Source: VRUE01 sp963780815 (GTDB lineage Bacteria > Actinomycetota > Thermoleophilia > Solirubrobacterales > 70-9). Taken from it: 64,000 nt of DNA. Positions 52,774-63,085 of the stretch are shown one piece after another. The notes under the pieces were generated by a model. That model worked only from the letters and a program-made list of their open reading frames with translations. It did no database searches and was not told the origin of the DNA. The DNA is taken from assembly GCA_963780815.1 (NCBI GenBank), contig CAWADG010000014.1, positions 62,001-126,000 on the forward strand, read 5' to 3'. The position numbers and the translations under genes were made by a program. How positions within the stretch are numbered: position 1 is the stretch's first letter; the number at the start of each line of letters is the position of its first letter.

Positions 52774-53806
52774 TTAACTCCTCCTTTGTTGCTTTCCCCC
52801 GTACGGCGACCGCGTGCTCCGGGCGCCATCCGACCTCGACCTCCTTGCCACGCTCCGTGGTCGAGTCCTGCGACGCCCCCTCCACGTTCTGGCGCACAAG
52901 CTGAAGCTCCCCGCCGGCGTCGAGCGCGACGGTGTACCGCGTCACCATTCCGGCGTAGGCGATCTCGGCGATCCGGCCGCGCTCGGTCCGCAGCCCGTCG
53001 GACCCGCCGCCGGGCTCGACAAGCTGGATCTTCTCGGGCCGGATCGTGAACCGCTCGCCGTTCCGTTCGAGGACGTTGGAGACGCCGACGAAGCCGGCGA
53101 CGAATTCCGTCGACGGGTGCTCGTAGAGCTCGAACGGCGGGCTCACCTGCTCGATCTGGCCTTCGTTGAAGACGGCGATCCGGTCGCTCATCGTCAGCGC
53201 CTCGTCCTGGTCGTGGGTCACGTAGACGAAGGTGATCCCGACGTCGCCCTGGATCGCCTTCAGCTCGACCTGCATCTGCTCGCGCAGCTTCAGGTCGAGG
53301 GCGCCGAGGGGCTCGTCGAGGAGCAGGACCTGGGGGCGGTTGACGATCGCCCGCGCGAGCGCCACGCGCTGGCGCTGTCCGCCCGAGAGCTCGGCCGGCT
53401 TGCGCCCCGAGTATTCGGGCAGCCGGACCATCTCCAGCGCCTCTTCGCGTCGCTTGGCGCGATCGCCCTTCGAGACGCCGCCGACCCGCAGCCCGTACTC
53501 GACGTTTTCGCCGACGGTCATGTGCGGGAACAGGGCGTAGTCCTGGAAGACGGTGTTGACCGCCCGGTCGTAGGGCGGGGTGCCGCTGACGTCCTGCCCG
53601 GCGAGTTCGATCGTGCCGCTGGTCGGGTCCTCGAAGCCGGCGATCATCCGCAGCGTCGTCGTCTTGCCGGAGCCCGACGGGCCCAGCATCGTGAAGAACT
53701 CGCCGCGCTCGATCTCGAGGTCGATGCCCTCGACCGCCCGGACCTCGCCGTAGCGCTTGGTGAGGTCGGCCAGGCGGATGTCAGGTGGAGCAGCTACACG
53801 GAGAAG
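52763..53806 (-). CDS. potA: Polyamine-type ABC transporter ATPase; start codon unclear
   Basis: An ATPase with Walker A LGPSGSGKTT, Q-loop VFQDYALFPHM, signature LSGGQRQRVALARA, Walker B LLLDEPLGALD and the C-terminal TOBE-like domain of PotA. Conserved protein extends upstream of the first ATG (53689) as DIRLADLTKRYGEVRAVEGI, which includes the A-loop tyrosine, so that ATG is too late. The frame is open only to 53806 (TAA just beyond) and contains no ATG, GTG or TTG there. A CTG lies at 53773. Either a non-canonical start is used or one base is missing near 53790-53800. Confidence 0.88.
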   Translation of the reverse strand, partial: LLRVAAPPDIRLADLTKRYGEVRAVEGIDLEIERGEFFTMLGPSGSGKTTTLRMIAGFEDPTSGTIELAGQDVSGTPPYDRAVNTVFQDYALFPHMTVGENVEYGLRVGGVSKGDRAKRREEALEMVRLPEYSGRKPAELSGGQRQRVALARAIVNRPQVLLLDEPLGALDLKLREQMQVELKAIQGDVGITFVYVTHDQDEALTMSDRIAVFNEGQIEQVSPPFELYEHPSTEFVAGFVGVSNVLERNGERFTIRPEKIQLVEPGGGSDGLRTERGRIAEIAYAGMVTRYTVALDAGGELQLVRQNVEGASQDSTTERGKEVEVGWRPEHAVAVRGKATKEELSED

Positions 53807-53886
53807 TTATCCGAGAGGTTCTGGAAAGCAAGGACAAATTCACCCCGACCGCTTGTCCGGAGTGGAGTATGTCCTTGCTCGAGTTC

Positions 53887-54444
53887 TCAGAAGCCTGCCG
53901 GGTGGCGGGCGATGTAGCCGACGTTGTCGCGCAGTTCTTCGTGCCAACTTGGCCCAGTGGTGCCATCGGTATTCCCCGATGTGTCCCACCGGTAGCCGGC
54001 GACGACGGCATAGGCGTGACCGGCGTTGGCATAGACGGTGATCCAGCGCCCTTCGCCCCGCAGGCCCCAGCTCTCCAGGGGCCCCGACGGCAATGGGCTT
54101 TCGAGGAATTCTCCGCCGCGCAGCATGTAGCTGACCGAGCCGGAGCAGTCATAGCCCCTGTCGATGAAGCTGGCGTGGCCGCCGCCGTAGATGTAGGGCT
54201 TGTTGCGAATCCGGTTGGCGTATTCGACCGCCTCCTTGACCCGCAGGGGAGCCGCCTTCGGCGGAATCAACATCCCGTTTGCAAGCAGCCGCGCCTTCGG
54301 CGTCGGCGTGCACATGTCTATTGCGGCCGGCGTGACACCGCCGCCTTCGCATGCCGCGGACGCGCCGCTGGGAGCGATGGCGAGGGCGGCGAATGCCGCT
54401 ATGCAAACCAACCCCGACCAAAACGTTCGATTGTTCGTAGGCAC
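53887..54444 (-). CDS. Secreted NlpC/P60-family peptidoglycan hydrolase
   Basis: A 185-residue exported protein with a signal peptide (residues 1-30, cleavage after GASA). The NlpC/P60-like domain has the nucleophile Cys100 in RGYDCSGSVSYML and His143 in NAGHAYAVVAGY. These enzymes cut stem peptides of peptidoglycan. The start is a GTG at 54444 with GAAGGAG upstream. A ydaO-type c-di-AMP riboswitch lies directly in front of it, linking wall turnover to that second messenger, a pairing well known in actinobacteria. Two cysteines near the N-terminus may form a disulfide. Confidence 0.88.
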   Translation of the reverse strand: MPTNNRTFWSGLVCIAAFAALAIAPSGASAACEGGGVTPAAIDMCTPTPKARLLANGMLIPPKAAPLRVKEAVEYANRIRNKPYIYGGGHASFIDRGYDCSGSVSYMLRGGEFLESPLPSGPLESWGLRGEGRWITVYANAGHAYAVVAGYRWDTSGNTDGTTGPSWHEELRDNVGYIARHPAGF

Positions 54445-54451
54445 TACCGAT

Positions 54452-54606
54452 CTCCTTCGTCGGCCTACGGGGTTAGCTGTCGGGCTGGCGCGAAAGGAGC
54501 CTGCGCCCCCGCCCTGCTGGGCGGGTTAGCCCCGAAAACGTGGTTCCCCCGCTCCCGTGCCGCAATGCGCACGGGACTCGGCGTCTCGGTTGTTCGGAAC
54601 GCGGGG
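54452..54606 (-). ncRNA. ydaO/yuaA-type cyclic di-AMP riboswitch
   Basis: On the minus strand the conserved blocks occur in order: GACGCCGAGTCCCGTGCG, the complementary GCACGGGAGCGGGGGAACCA, GGGGCTAACCCGCC, an apical GC hairpin, GACAGCTAACCCCGTAGGC and a terminal GACGAAGGAG that overlaps the ribosome-binding site of the downstream NlpC/P60 gene. These match the ydaO motif consensus I know. The aptamer ends only a few bases before the GTG at 54444, so ligand binding may act on transcription or on access to the ribosome-binding site. TACACT at about 54611-54616 could be the -10 element. Confidence 0.88.
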
Positions 54607-54719
54607 CAGTGTAGACGATCGCCCCGCCGTTTGCTCATAAAAAGTAAACATTTAGTAGCCATTCGCACTTGCCTCCGCTTTTCCTGTCGGCCCGACCCGG
54701 TGCTAGCTTGCGGCTTGGG

Positions 54720-55520
54720 ATGGAACTTTCCGGTCGCACCGCTCTGCTCACCGGCGCCACCGGGGGACTCGGCCGGGCGATCGCCGAGGCGCTTGCCGAG
54801 AGAGGCGCGAACCTTCTGCTCAGCGCGCGAGGAGCGGAGGCACTCGAGGCTCAGGCCGCGGCCCTGCCCGGCGAGGGCCACCGCGTCCTGCCCGCCGATC
54901 TCGCCGAGCCCGGCGCGGCCGAGGCGCTGGCCGCCTCGGCGGGAGACGTCGACGTGCTGGTCGCCAATGCCGGCCTGCCGGGGGCCGGCTGGCTGTCGGA
55001 CTTCAACTCCGAGGAGGTGAGTCGGGCAGTGCGGGTCAACCTCGAGGCACCGATGCTGATGGCGCGCGCCCTTTACCCGGGGATGGTCGAGCGCGGGTCA
55101 GGGCACCTCGTGTTCATCGCCTCGCTTGCGGGCAAGGCGGCGAGCCCTCGCACCTCGATCTACAACGCGACCAAGTTCGGCCTCCGCGGCTTCGCGCTCG
55201 GCCTGCGCGCCGACCTGGTGCCGAAAAACGTCGGCGTCTCGCTCGTCAGCCCCGGCTTCATCCGTGACGCCGGGATGTTCGCCGACTCGGGAGCCTCGCC
55301 GATGGGACTCGGCACCGGCCGTCCCGACCAGGTGGGCGCGGCGGTCGTCAAGGCGATCGAGCGTGACCGGACCGAGCTCAGCGTCGGCCCGATCCGCCAG
55401 CGCGCCCTCGCCCACCTCGGCCTCGCAACCCCCGCGATCTCCGTCCGTGCCCAGAGTGGCGCCGCCGGCCAACGGATCGCCGACGGGGTTGCCACTGGCC
55501 ACCCCCCGGGGAAGCGCTGA
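54720..55520 (+). CDS. Short-chain dehydrogenase/reductase
   Basis: A 266-residue classical SDR with TGATGGLG near residue 11, LVANAGLPGAG, and the catalytic Ser and Tyr-Lys in FIASLAGKAASPRTSIYNATKFG. The basic Arg after beta-2 (LLSARGAE) suggests NADP. The C-terminus is longer than in most, with a region related to lipid-acting SDRs (PIRQRALAHLGLATP). I use the ATG at 54720. It is divergent from the riboswitch-controlled NlpC gene across an AT-rich promoter stretch (54636-54660). Element B lies directly behind it. Confidence 0.87.
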   Translation: MELSGRTALLTGATGGLGRAIAEALAERGANLLLSARGAEALEAQAAALPGEGHRVLPADLAEPGAAEALAASAGDVDVLVANAGLPGAGWLSDFNSEEVSRAVRVNLEAPMLMARALYPGMVERGSGHLVFIASLAGKAASPRTSIYNATKFGLRGFALGLRADLVPKNVGVSLVSPGFIRDAGMFADSGASPMGLGTGRPDQVGAAVVKAIERDRTELSVGPIRQRALAHLGLATPAISVRAQSGAAGQRIADGVATGHPPGKR

Positions 55521-55530
55521 CGCCGCTCCC

Positions 55531-55619
55531 GGGGGGTGGGTGCCTCTCGAACGGACGGATACTCAAAGTGCCGGTCTGATTAGACCGGCACTTGTTCGGG
55601 CGAGAGGTGCCCACCCCCC
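55531..55619. repeat. Nested palindrome between SDR and aconitase (element B), possible attenuator
   Basis: GGGGGGTGGGTGCCTCTCG (55531-55549) pairs with CGAGAGGTGCCCACCCCCC (55601-55619) over 19 bases with two G-T wobbles. Inside, AAGTGCCGGTCT (55566-55577) and AGACCGGCACTT (55582-55593) form a perfect 12-bp hairpin. The left arm can instead pair with CCACCCCCCGGG at 55499-55510 (12-bp perfect), so two exclusive folds exist. It ends 12 bases before the aconitase ATG. It may terminate the SDR transcript, regulate acnA, or be a mobile palindrome related to element A. Confidence 0.7.
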
Positions 55620-55631
55620 TAGGATGGAGTC

Positions 55632-58439
<2,808 letters not shown>

Positions 58440-58655
58440 TCAGCCGGGCCCGGCGGGGGCTCGACAGACATAGGCACAGCAAGGGCCGCGGGAGGCAGGG
58501 GGGTCCGCGCGACCCTCACTGCACCTGAGCGTCGGTAGCCAGGGAGGGATGCCGACGCGGCCGTTCCCCCGGACGGGACTGCCCGGAAGAACAGTCACCT
58601 CCTAGCTATACCGGCTCAGGCGGCCGTGGTCAAGGCGAGTTAGGCGTGCCTACGG
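58440..58655. other. 216-base non-coding region between convergent genes with several hairpins
   Basis: The region separates acnA (ends 58439) from the DUF3817 gene (ends 58656). Hairpins on the plus strand are GGGTC-CGCGC-GACCC (58501-58515), GCGTCGG...CCGACGC (58529-58558) and GACTG...CAGTC (58577-58596), besides the adjoining palindromes GCTGATCAGC and CCGGGCCCGG near 58436-58453. On the minus strand one loop carries CCCCCC and another CCCTCCC. I see no convincing reading frame. It may be a terminator pair, or it may contain a small structured RNA. I could not match it to a known family. Confidence 0.45.
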
Positions 58656-58979
58656 TCAATTTGCGGCGTTCGGCGGTGCCTCGGCCACTCCCCAACCCTT
58701 ACGCTCGATCAGCTCGATCCCGATCACGCTTCCGACCGGGCCGACCGGTGTGAGTGTGGCCGCAAGCAGTGTGTACGGAGCCTCGCGCCTAACCGCGGCG
58801 ATCCAGATAACCACGCACAGCGCGATGAAGCCGAGGCCGTGCGCCCACCCGAACACCATCGTCTCGGTTTCGAACCCGGGCGCGACCCAGAACACGATCA
58901 GGGCCGAGAAGATCGCCAGCTCGACCCAGCTGAAGCGCTTGACCCAGCGGAACAGCGGGCCGGGCACCGGCTTCCGCAT
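58656..58979 (-). CDS. DUF3817-type integral membrane protein
   Basis: A 107-residue protein with three transmembrane helices. WVELAIFSALIVFWVAPG and MVFGWAHGLGFIALCVVIW match the layout of DUF3817/YdzA-like proteins, which are small, widespread in actinobacteria and of unknown role. The ATG at 58979 overlaps the stop of the kgd fusion by one base (TGATG), so it is translationally coupled and may have a supporting role, for example in membrane or redox physiology (inference). Confidence 0.8.
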   Translation of the reverse strand: MRKPVPGPLFRWVKRFSWVELAIFSALIVFWVAPGFETETMVFGWAHGLGFIALCVVIWIAAVRREAPYTLLAATLTPVGPVGSVIGIELIERKGWGVAEAPPNAAN

Positions 58980-61900
58980 CAGCTTCCCGGGGTGAGGGCG
59001 GTGAGCACGATTCGCTCCTGCTCGCGGACATGGGCGGCGGCATACCCCTCGCCGGTGCTGGCGCGGGTCGGGCGTCCGACGTAGCCGAGCTCGACGCCAT
59101 CCGGCAGCAGCTCGGGAAGGCGCCTCGACATCACCTTCGAAGCGCCCATGTTGCGCGGCTCCTCCTGGGTCCAGACGACCTCCTTCAGATTCGGGTAGGA
59201 GGCGATCAGGCCTTCGAGCTGCTCCTTGGCGAAGGGATAGAGGAGCTCGACCCGGGCGATCGCGACGTTCTCGGCCGCATCGCGACGATCGCTGGCGTCG
59301 AGGTCGCAGTAGATCTTGCCCGAGCAGAGGATCAGCCTCTCGACCTTGTCGCGGCGACCCGCCGCCTTCGGGTCGTCGAGGATCAGCTCGAAGTGGCCGT
59401 CGGTGAGCTCCTGCGGCGTCGCCGCGGCGCGATCGAGGCGCAGCAACCCCTTCGGGGTGAAGACGACGAGCGGGCGCGGCTTGCGGATCAGGGCCTGGCG
59501 GCGCAGGAGGTGGAAGTACTGGGCCGCGGTGCTCGGGTTCGCGATCCGGATGTTGCCCTCGGCGGCGAGTGCGAGGAAGCGCTCGATGCGGGCGCTGGAG
59601 TGCTCCGGGCCGGAGCCCTCGTACCCGTGCGGCAGCAGCAGCGTCAGGCGGCTGGTCTGGCCCCACTTCGCCTCGCCGGAGACGATGAAGCTGTCGATGA
59701 TCACCTGGCCGGCGTTTGCGAAGTCGCCGTACTGCGCCTCCCAGATCACCAAGGCGTTCGGGTTCGCCGCCGAGTACCCGTACTCGAAGCCGAGGCAGGC
59801 GACCTCCGAGAGCGGGCTGTTGTAGAGCTCGAACGGCGCGTTTGCGTCGTCGAGGTTCTGCATCGGGCAGTACTTCAGCCCGGTGTTCTCGTCGTGGAGG
59901 ACGAGGTGACGGTGTGAGAACGTGCCGCGCTCGGTGTCCTGGCCGGTCAGTCGGATGTGAATCCCATCGGTCAGGAGCGTCGAGAACGCGAGCGCCTCGG
60001 CGTGGCCGAATTCGATTCCGCCCTCCTCGAGCGCTTTGATCCGCTTCGCCAGCGGTTTGCGCAGCTTGCGGTGGATCGTGAAGCTCTCCGGTACTCGGAT
60101 CAGAGCCTCGTTCAGCGGGCGCAGGCGCTCGATCGGCACCGCGGTCTCGACCGGCGGGCTAGCGCTGCGGTCGAGTTCGCCGGTGGCGCTCGTCGTCACG
60201 GTCGGGTCTTCGTACTCGCCGAGCTCCATCTTCTTGCGCAGGTCTTTCAACGCAGCCGACATCTCCTCGCGCCGTTCGGTTCCCTCGCGCTCGACGTCGC
60301 CCTCCGCGATCACGCCCTCGTCGATCAGCTTCTTCGCGTAGATCTCGGACACCGGCGGGTGCGCCTTGATCTTGGCCACCGTCGTCGGCTGGGTGTAGGC
60401 CGGCTCGTCGGTCTCGTTGTGGCCATAGCGGCGGTAGCCGATCACGTCGATGACGATGTCCCGGCCCCAGCGCTCGCGATAGGCCATCGCGAGCCGGATC
60501 GCCGACGAGCAGGCCTCGACGTCGTCGGCATTGACGTGGACGATCGGGACGTTGAAGCCCTTCGCCATGTCGGCCGCATACGGGGTCGAGCGGGCCTCCT
60601 CGGGGTCGGTCGTGAACCCCACCTGGTTGTTCTGGATGATGTGGATCGTGCCGCCGGTCGAGTAGCCGCGCAGGCCCTGGAGGTTGAGCGTCTCGGCGAC
60701 GACTCCCTGGCCGGGGAAGGCGGCGTCGCCGTGGAGCAGGACGGGGACCGCGCGGCGCGGGTCGTGATCGATCCTCGCCTCCTCGAAGTCGGACTGGAGG
60801 AAGCGCGAGGCGCCCTCGACGACGGGGTTGACGAACTCGAGGTGGCTCGGGTTCGGGTAGAGGCGGACGGCAATCTGCTCGCCGGCGTGGGTCTCGTAGA
60901 CCCCCTGATGGCCGTAGTGGTACTTGACGTCCCCGGTGCCGTGGTGGGGGATCGAGGCGACCGCCTTGACGGCCTCGATCTGCTTCGAGCCCTCGAACTC
61001 GGCGAGGATCGACTCGACCGAGCGCCCCATGTTGTGGGCGAGGACGGCGAGCCGGCCGCGGTGCGCCATCCCGAGCACGACCTCCTCGGCGCCGGCGCGG
61101 CGGGAGAGGGTGATCAGCTCGTCGAGCATCGGCACCGTCGCGTCGAGGCCCTCGATCGTGAAGATCTTCTGCCCGAGGTAGGCCTTCTCGACGAAGCGCT
61201 CGAACTCGAAGACGTCGATCAGCCGCTGCAGGAGGCGTCGTTTCTCGTCGTCGGCGAGCGGCTCGCGGTGGGCACCGGTCTCGACCATCTCCCGCAGCCA
61301 GGTCCGCTGTTGGTGCGAGGAGAGGTGCTCGAACTGGTAGGCGATCGTGCCGCAGTAGGCCTCCCGCATCCGTGGCAGCGCCTCGAGCAGGGTCTCGCCG
61401 GGGACGCCGATCCGCAGGATCGAGGCCGGGATCCGCGACATCAGCTCCGGGGTCAGGTTGAGGTTCTCGGGCTGGATCGCCGGGTCGCCCTTCGGCTCGC
61501 TGCCGAGCGGGTCGAGGCGGGCGGCGAGGTGGCCGTGGGTCCGGTAGCCCTTGAGCAGCGAGGTCGCCGCCTGCACCGCCTGCAGCAGCTCCTCGTCGGG
61601 CTGCGTCGGCGTGGTCGCGGGCGGTGGCGCCCCCAATGGCGGCGCCGAGGCCGCCGCCGGGTGGGCGGCCGTGACCGCGGCCGGGTCGATCCCGAGATCG
61701 GTGGCGACCGACTCGTAGAAGCGGTCCTCACCCTGCAGGAGCTGCTCGATCCGGCGTAGGAACGAGCCCGACTCGGCCCCCTGGATGACCCGGTGGTCAT
61801 AGGTCGAGGTCATCGTCATCACCTTCGAGACGCCGAGCTGCTTGATCCGGTCGGGGCCCGCGTGCGCCCACTCGGGCGGGTAGGCGATCGAGCCTGTCGC

Positions 61901-63028
61901 GATGATCGCGCTTTGGCCGCTCAGCAGGCGCGGGACCGAGGAGATCGTCCCGATTCCCCCCGGGTTGGTCAGCGAGATGTTCGTCCCCTGGAAGTCGTCG
62001 GCGGTCAGCTTGCTCTCGCGGGTCTTCTTGATCAGTTCCTCGTAGTAGCTGTGGAAGGAGGCGAAGTCGAGGCCGTCGGAGCCCTTGATCGCGGGCACCA
62101 TCAGGCTGCGGGAGCCGTCCTTGCGCTCGATGTCGACTGCGATTCCGAGGTTGACCGGCCCGCCCTCGATCGCGAACGGCTTGCCATCGCGCATCTCGAA
62201 GACGCGGGTCATCACCGGCCACTCCTTGGCCGCCTGGACGATCGCCCACGCGATCAGGTGGGTGAAGGAGACCTTCATCCCGCGCTCGTTGAGGATCCCG
62301 TTCAGGGCCCTGCGCTTGGCGTCGAGCGTGTCGATCGAGATCGTCCGGAACGAGGTCGCGGTCGGCACCTCGCGACTTTCGTTCATCGCCTGCGCCAGCA
62401 TCGCGGCCGGCCCCCGCAGCGGCTTCGTCTCCCCCGCGGCGGAGGGTGCGGCCGGTGGGGCCGCCCCGTCCCCACCGCCGTTGGCGGCCGCCAGCACGTC
62501 CTCCTTCGTCACCTTCGCTCCCGGCCCACTGCCCGCAACCGCGCCAAGGTCGACGCCGTTTTCAGCAGCTATCCGCCTCGCGATCGGCGTCGCCCTGACG
62601 TCGGCGCCATTGGCACCGTCGCCAACCCGACGATCGGTCCCTCCGCCTGTTGCAGCCGCATCTCCCGCGGGTGGCGCCGGGGACGGGGGGGTCGAGGACG
62701 CCTCTGGGGCGTCCGAGGGCCCCTCCTCCCCGGCGACAGGACCCGCGGGCTGTGCGGTTGGTCCCCCGGAGGAATCGTCGCCCGGCTCCATCTCCGCCAA
62801 CGGCGCCCCAACGGGAACCTCGTCATCGACCTGCACGAGCAGCTTGGTGATGACGCCGGCCTCCGGCGCCGGCACCTCGGCGTCGACCTTGTCGGTCGAG
62901 ACCTCGACGACGGTGTCGCCCTCATTGACGAAATCGCCGACGGCGACGTGCCACTCGAGGACGATTCCCTCGGTCACCGACTCGCCCATTTCGGGCATCT
63001 GAATCTGCACAGTGGCCGTTTGCGCCAT
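58979..63028 (-). CDS. kgd: 2-oxoglutarate dehydrogenase E2-E1 fusion with lipoyl domain
   Basis: A 1349-residue fusion. Residues 5-80 are a lipoyl domain with the lipoylation lysine at K47 (EVSTDKVDAE). Residues about 150-185 are a peripheral-subunit-binding domain (ATPIARRIAAENGVDL, KVTKEDVLAA). Residues about 205-440 are an E2 succinyltransferase core with TYDHRVIQGAESG. The rest is the ThDP-dependent E1 (GMAHRGRLAVLAHNMGR, LHGDAAFPGQGVVAE, IIQNNQVGFTT). Mycobacterial and corynebacterial Kgd/OdhA carry only the E2 core plus E1 and borrow lipoyl domains from another E2. Here a full E2 is present. It converts 2-oxoglutarate to succinyl-CoA in the TCA cycle. Confidence 0.93.
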   Translation of the reverse strand: MAQTATVQIQMPEMGESVTEGIVLEWHVAVGDFVNEGDTVVEVSTDKVDAEVPAPEAGVITKLLVQVDDEVPVGAPLAEMEPGDDSSGGPTAQPAGPVAGEEGPSDAPEASSTPPSPAPPAGDAAATGGGTDRRVGDGANGADVRATPIARRIAAENGVDLGAVAGSGPGAKVTKEDVLAAANGGGDGAAPPAAPSAAGETKPLRGPAAMLAQAMNESREVPTATSFRTISIDTLDAKRRALNGILNERGMKVSFTHLIAWAIVQAAKEWPVMTRVFEMRDGKPFAIEGGPVNLGIAVDIERKDGSRSLMVPAIKGSDGLDFASFHSYYEELIKKTRESKLTADDFQGTNISLTNPGGIGTISSVPRLLSGQSAIIATGSIAYPPEWAHAGPDRIKQLGVSKVMTMTSTYDHRVIQGAESGSFLRRIEQLLQGEDRFYESVATDLGIDPAAVTAAHPAAASAPPLGAPPPATTPTQPDEELLQAVQAATSLLKGYRTHGHLAARLDPLGSEPKGDPAIQPENLNLTPELMSRIPASILRIGVPGETLLEALPRMREAYCGTIAYQFEHLSSHQQRTWLREMVETGAHREPLADDEKRRLLQRLIDVFEFERFVEKAYLGQKIFTIEGLDATVPMLDELITLSRRAGAEEVVLGMAHRGRLAVLAHNMGRSVESILAEFEGSKQIEAVKAVASIPHHGTGDVKYHYGHQGVYETHAGEQIAVRLYPNPSHLEFVNPVVEGASRFLQSDFEEARIDHDPRRAVPVLLHGDAAFPGQGVVAETLNLQGLRGYSTGGTIHIIQNNQVGFTTDPEEARSTPYAADMAKGFNVPIVHVNADDVEACSSAIRLAMAYRERWGRDIVIDVIGYRRYGHNETDEPAYTQPTTVAKIKAHPPVSEIYAKKLIDEGVIAEGDVEREGTERREEMSAALKDLRKKMELGEYEDPTVTTSATGELDRSASPPVETAVPIERLRPLNEALIRVPESFTIHRKLRKPLAKRIKALEEGGIEFGHAEALAFSTLLTDGIHIRLTGQDTERGTFSHRHLVLHDENTGLKYCPMQNLDDANAPFELYNSPLSEVACLGFEYGYSAANPNALVIWEAQYGDFANAGQVIIDSFIVSGEAKWGQTSRLTLLLPHGYEGSGPEHSSARIERFLALAAEGNIRIANPSTAAQYFHLLRRQALIRKPRPLVVFTPKGLLRLDRAAATPQELTDGHFELILDDPKAAGRRDKVERLILCSGKIYCDLDASDRRDAAENVAIARVELLYPFAKEQLEGLIASYPNLKEVVWTQEEPRNMGASKVMSRRLPELLPDGVELGYVGRPTRASTGEGYAAAHVREQERIVLTALTPGS

Positions 63029-63085
63029 CCTTGCTTTGAGTGTATGAAACAAGCGTGAGCGCCGAGCTAAGGCAGGAAGGCTGAA

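Noticed and set aside
58500..58600. SRP RNA, RNase P or tmRNA in the acnA/DUF3817 gap
   Set aside because: A CCGGAAG stretch recalls the SRP RNA tip, but flanking pairs and conserved blocks do not fit. No RNase P or tmRNA signature was found.
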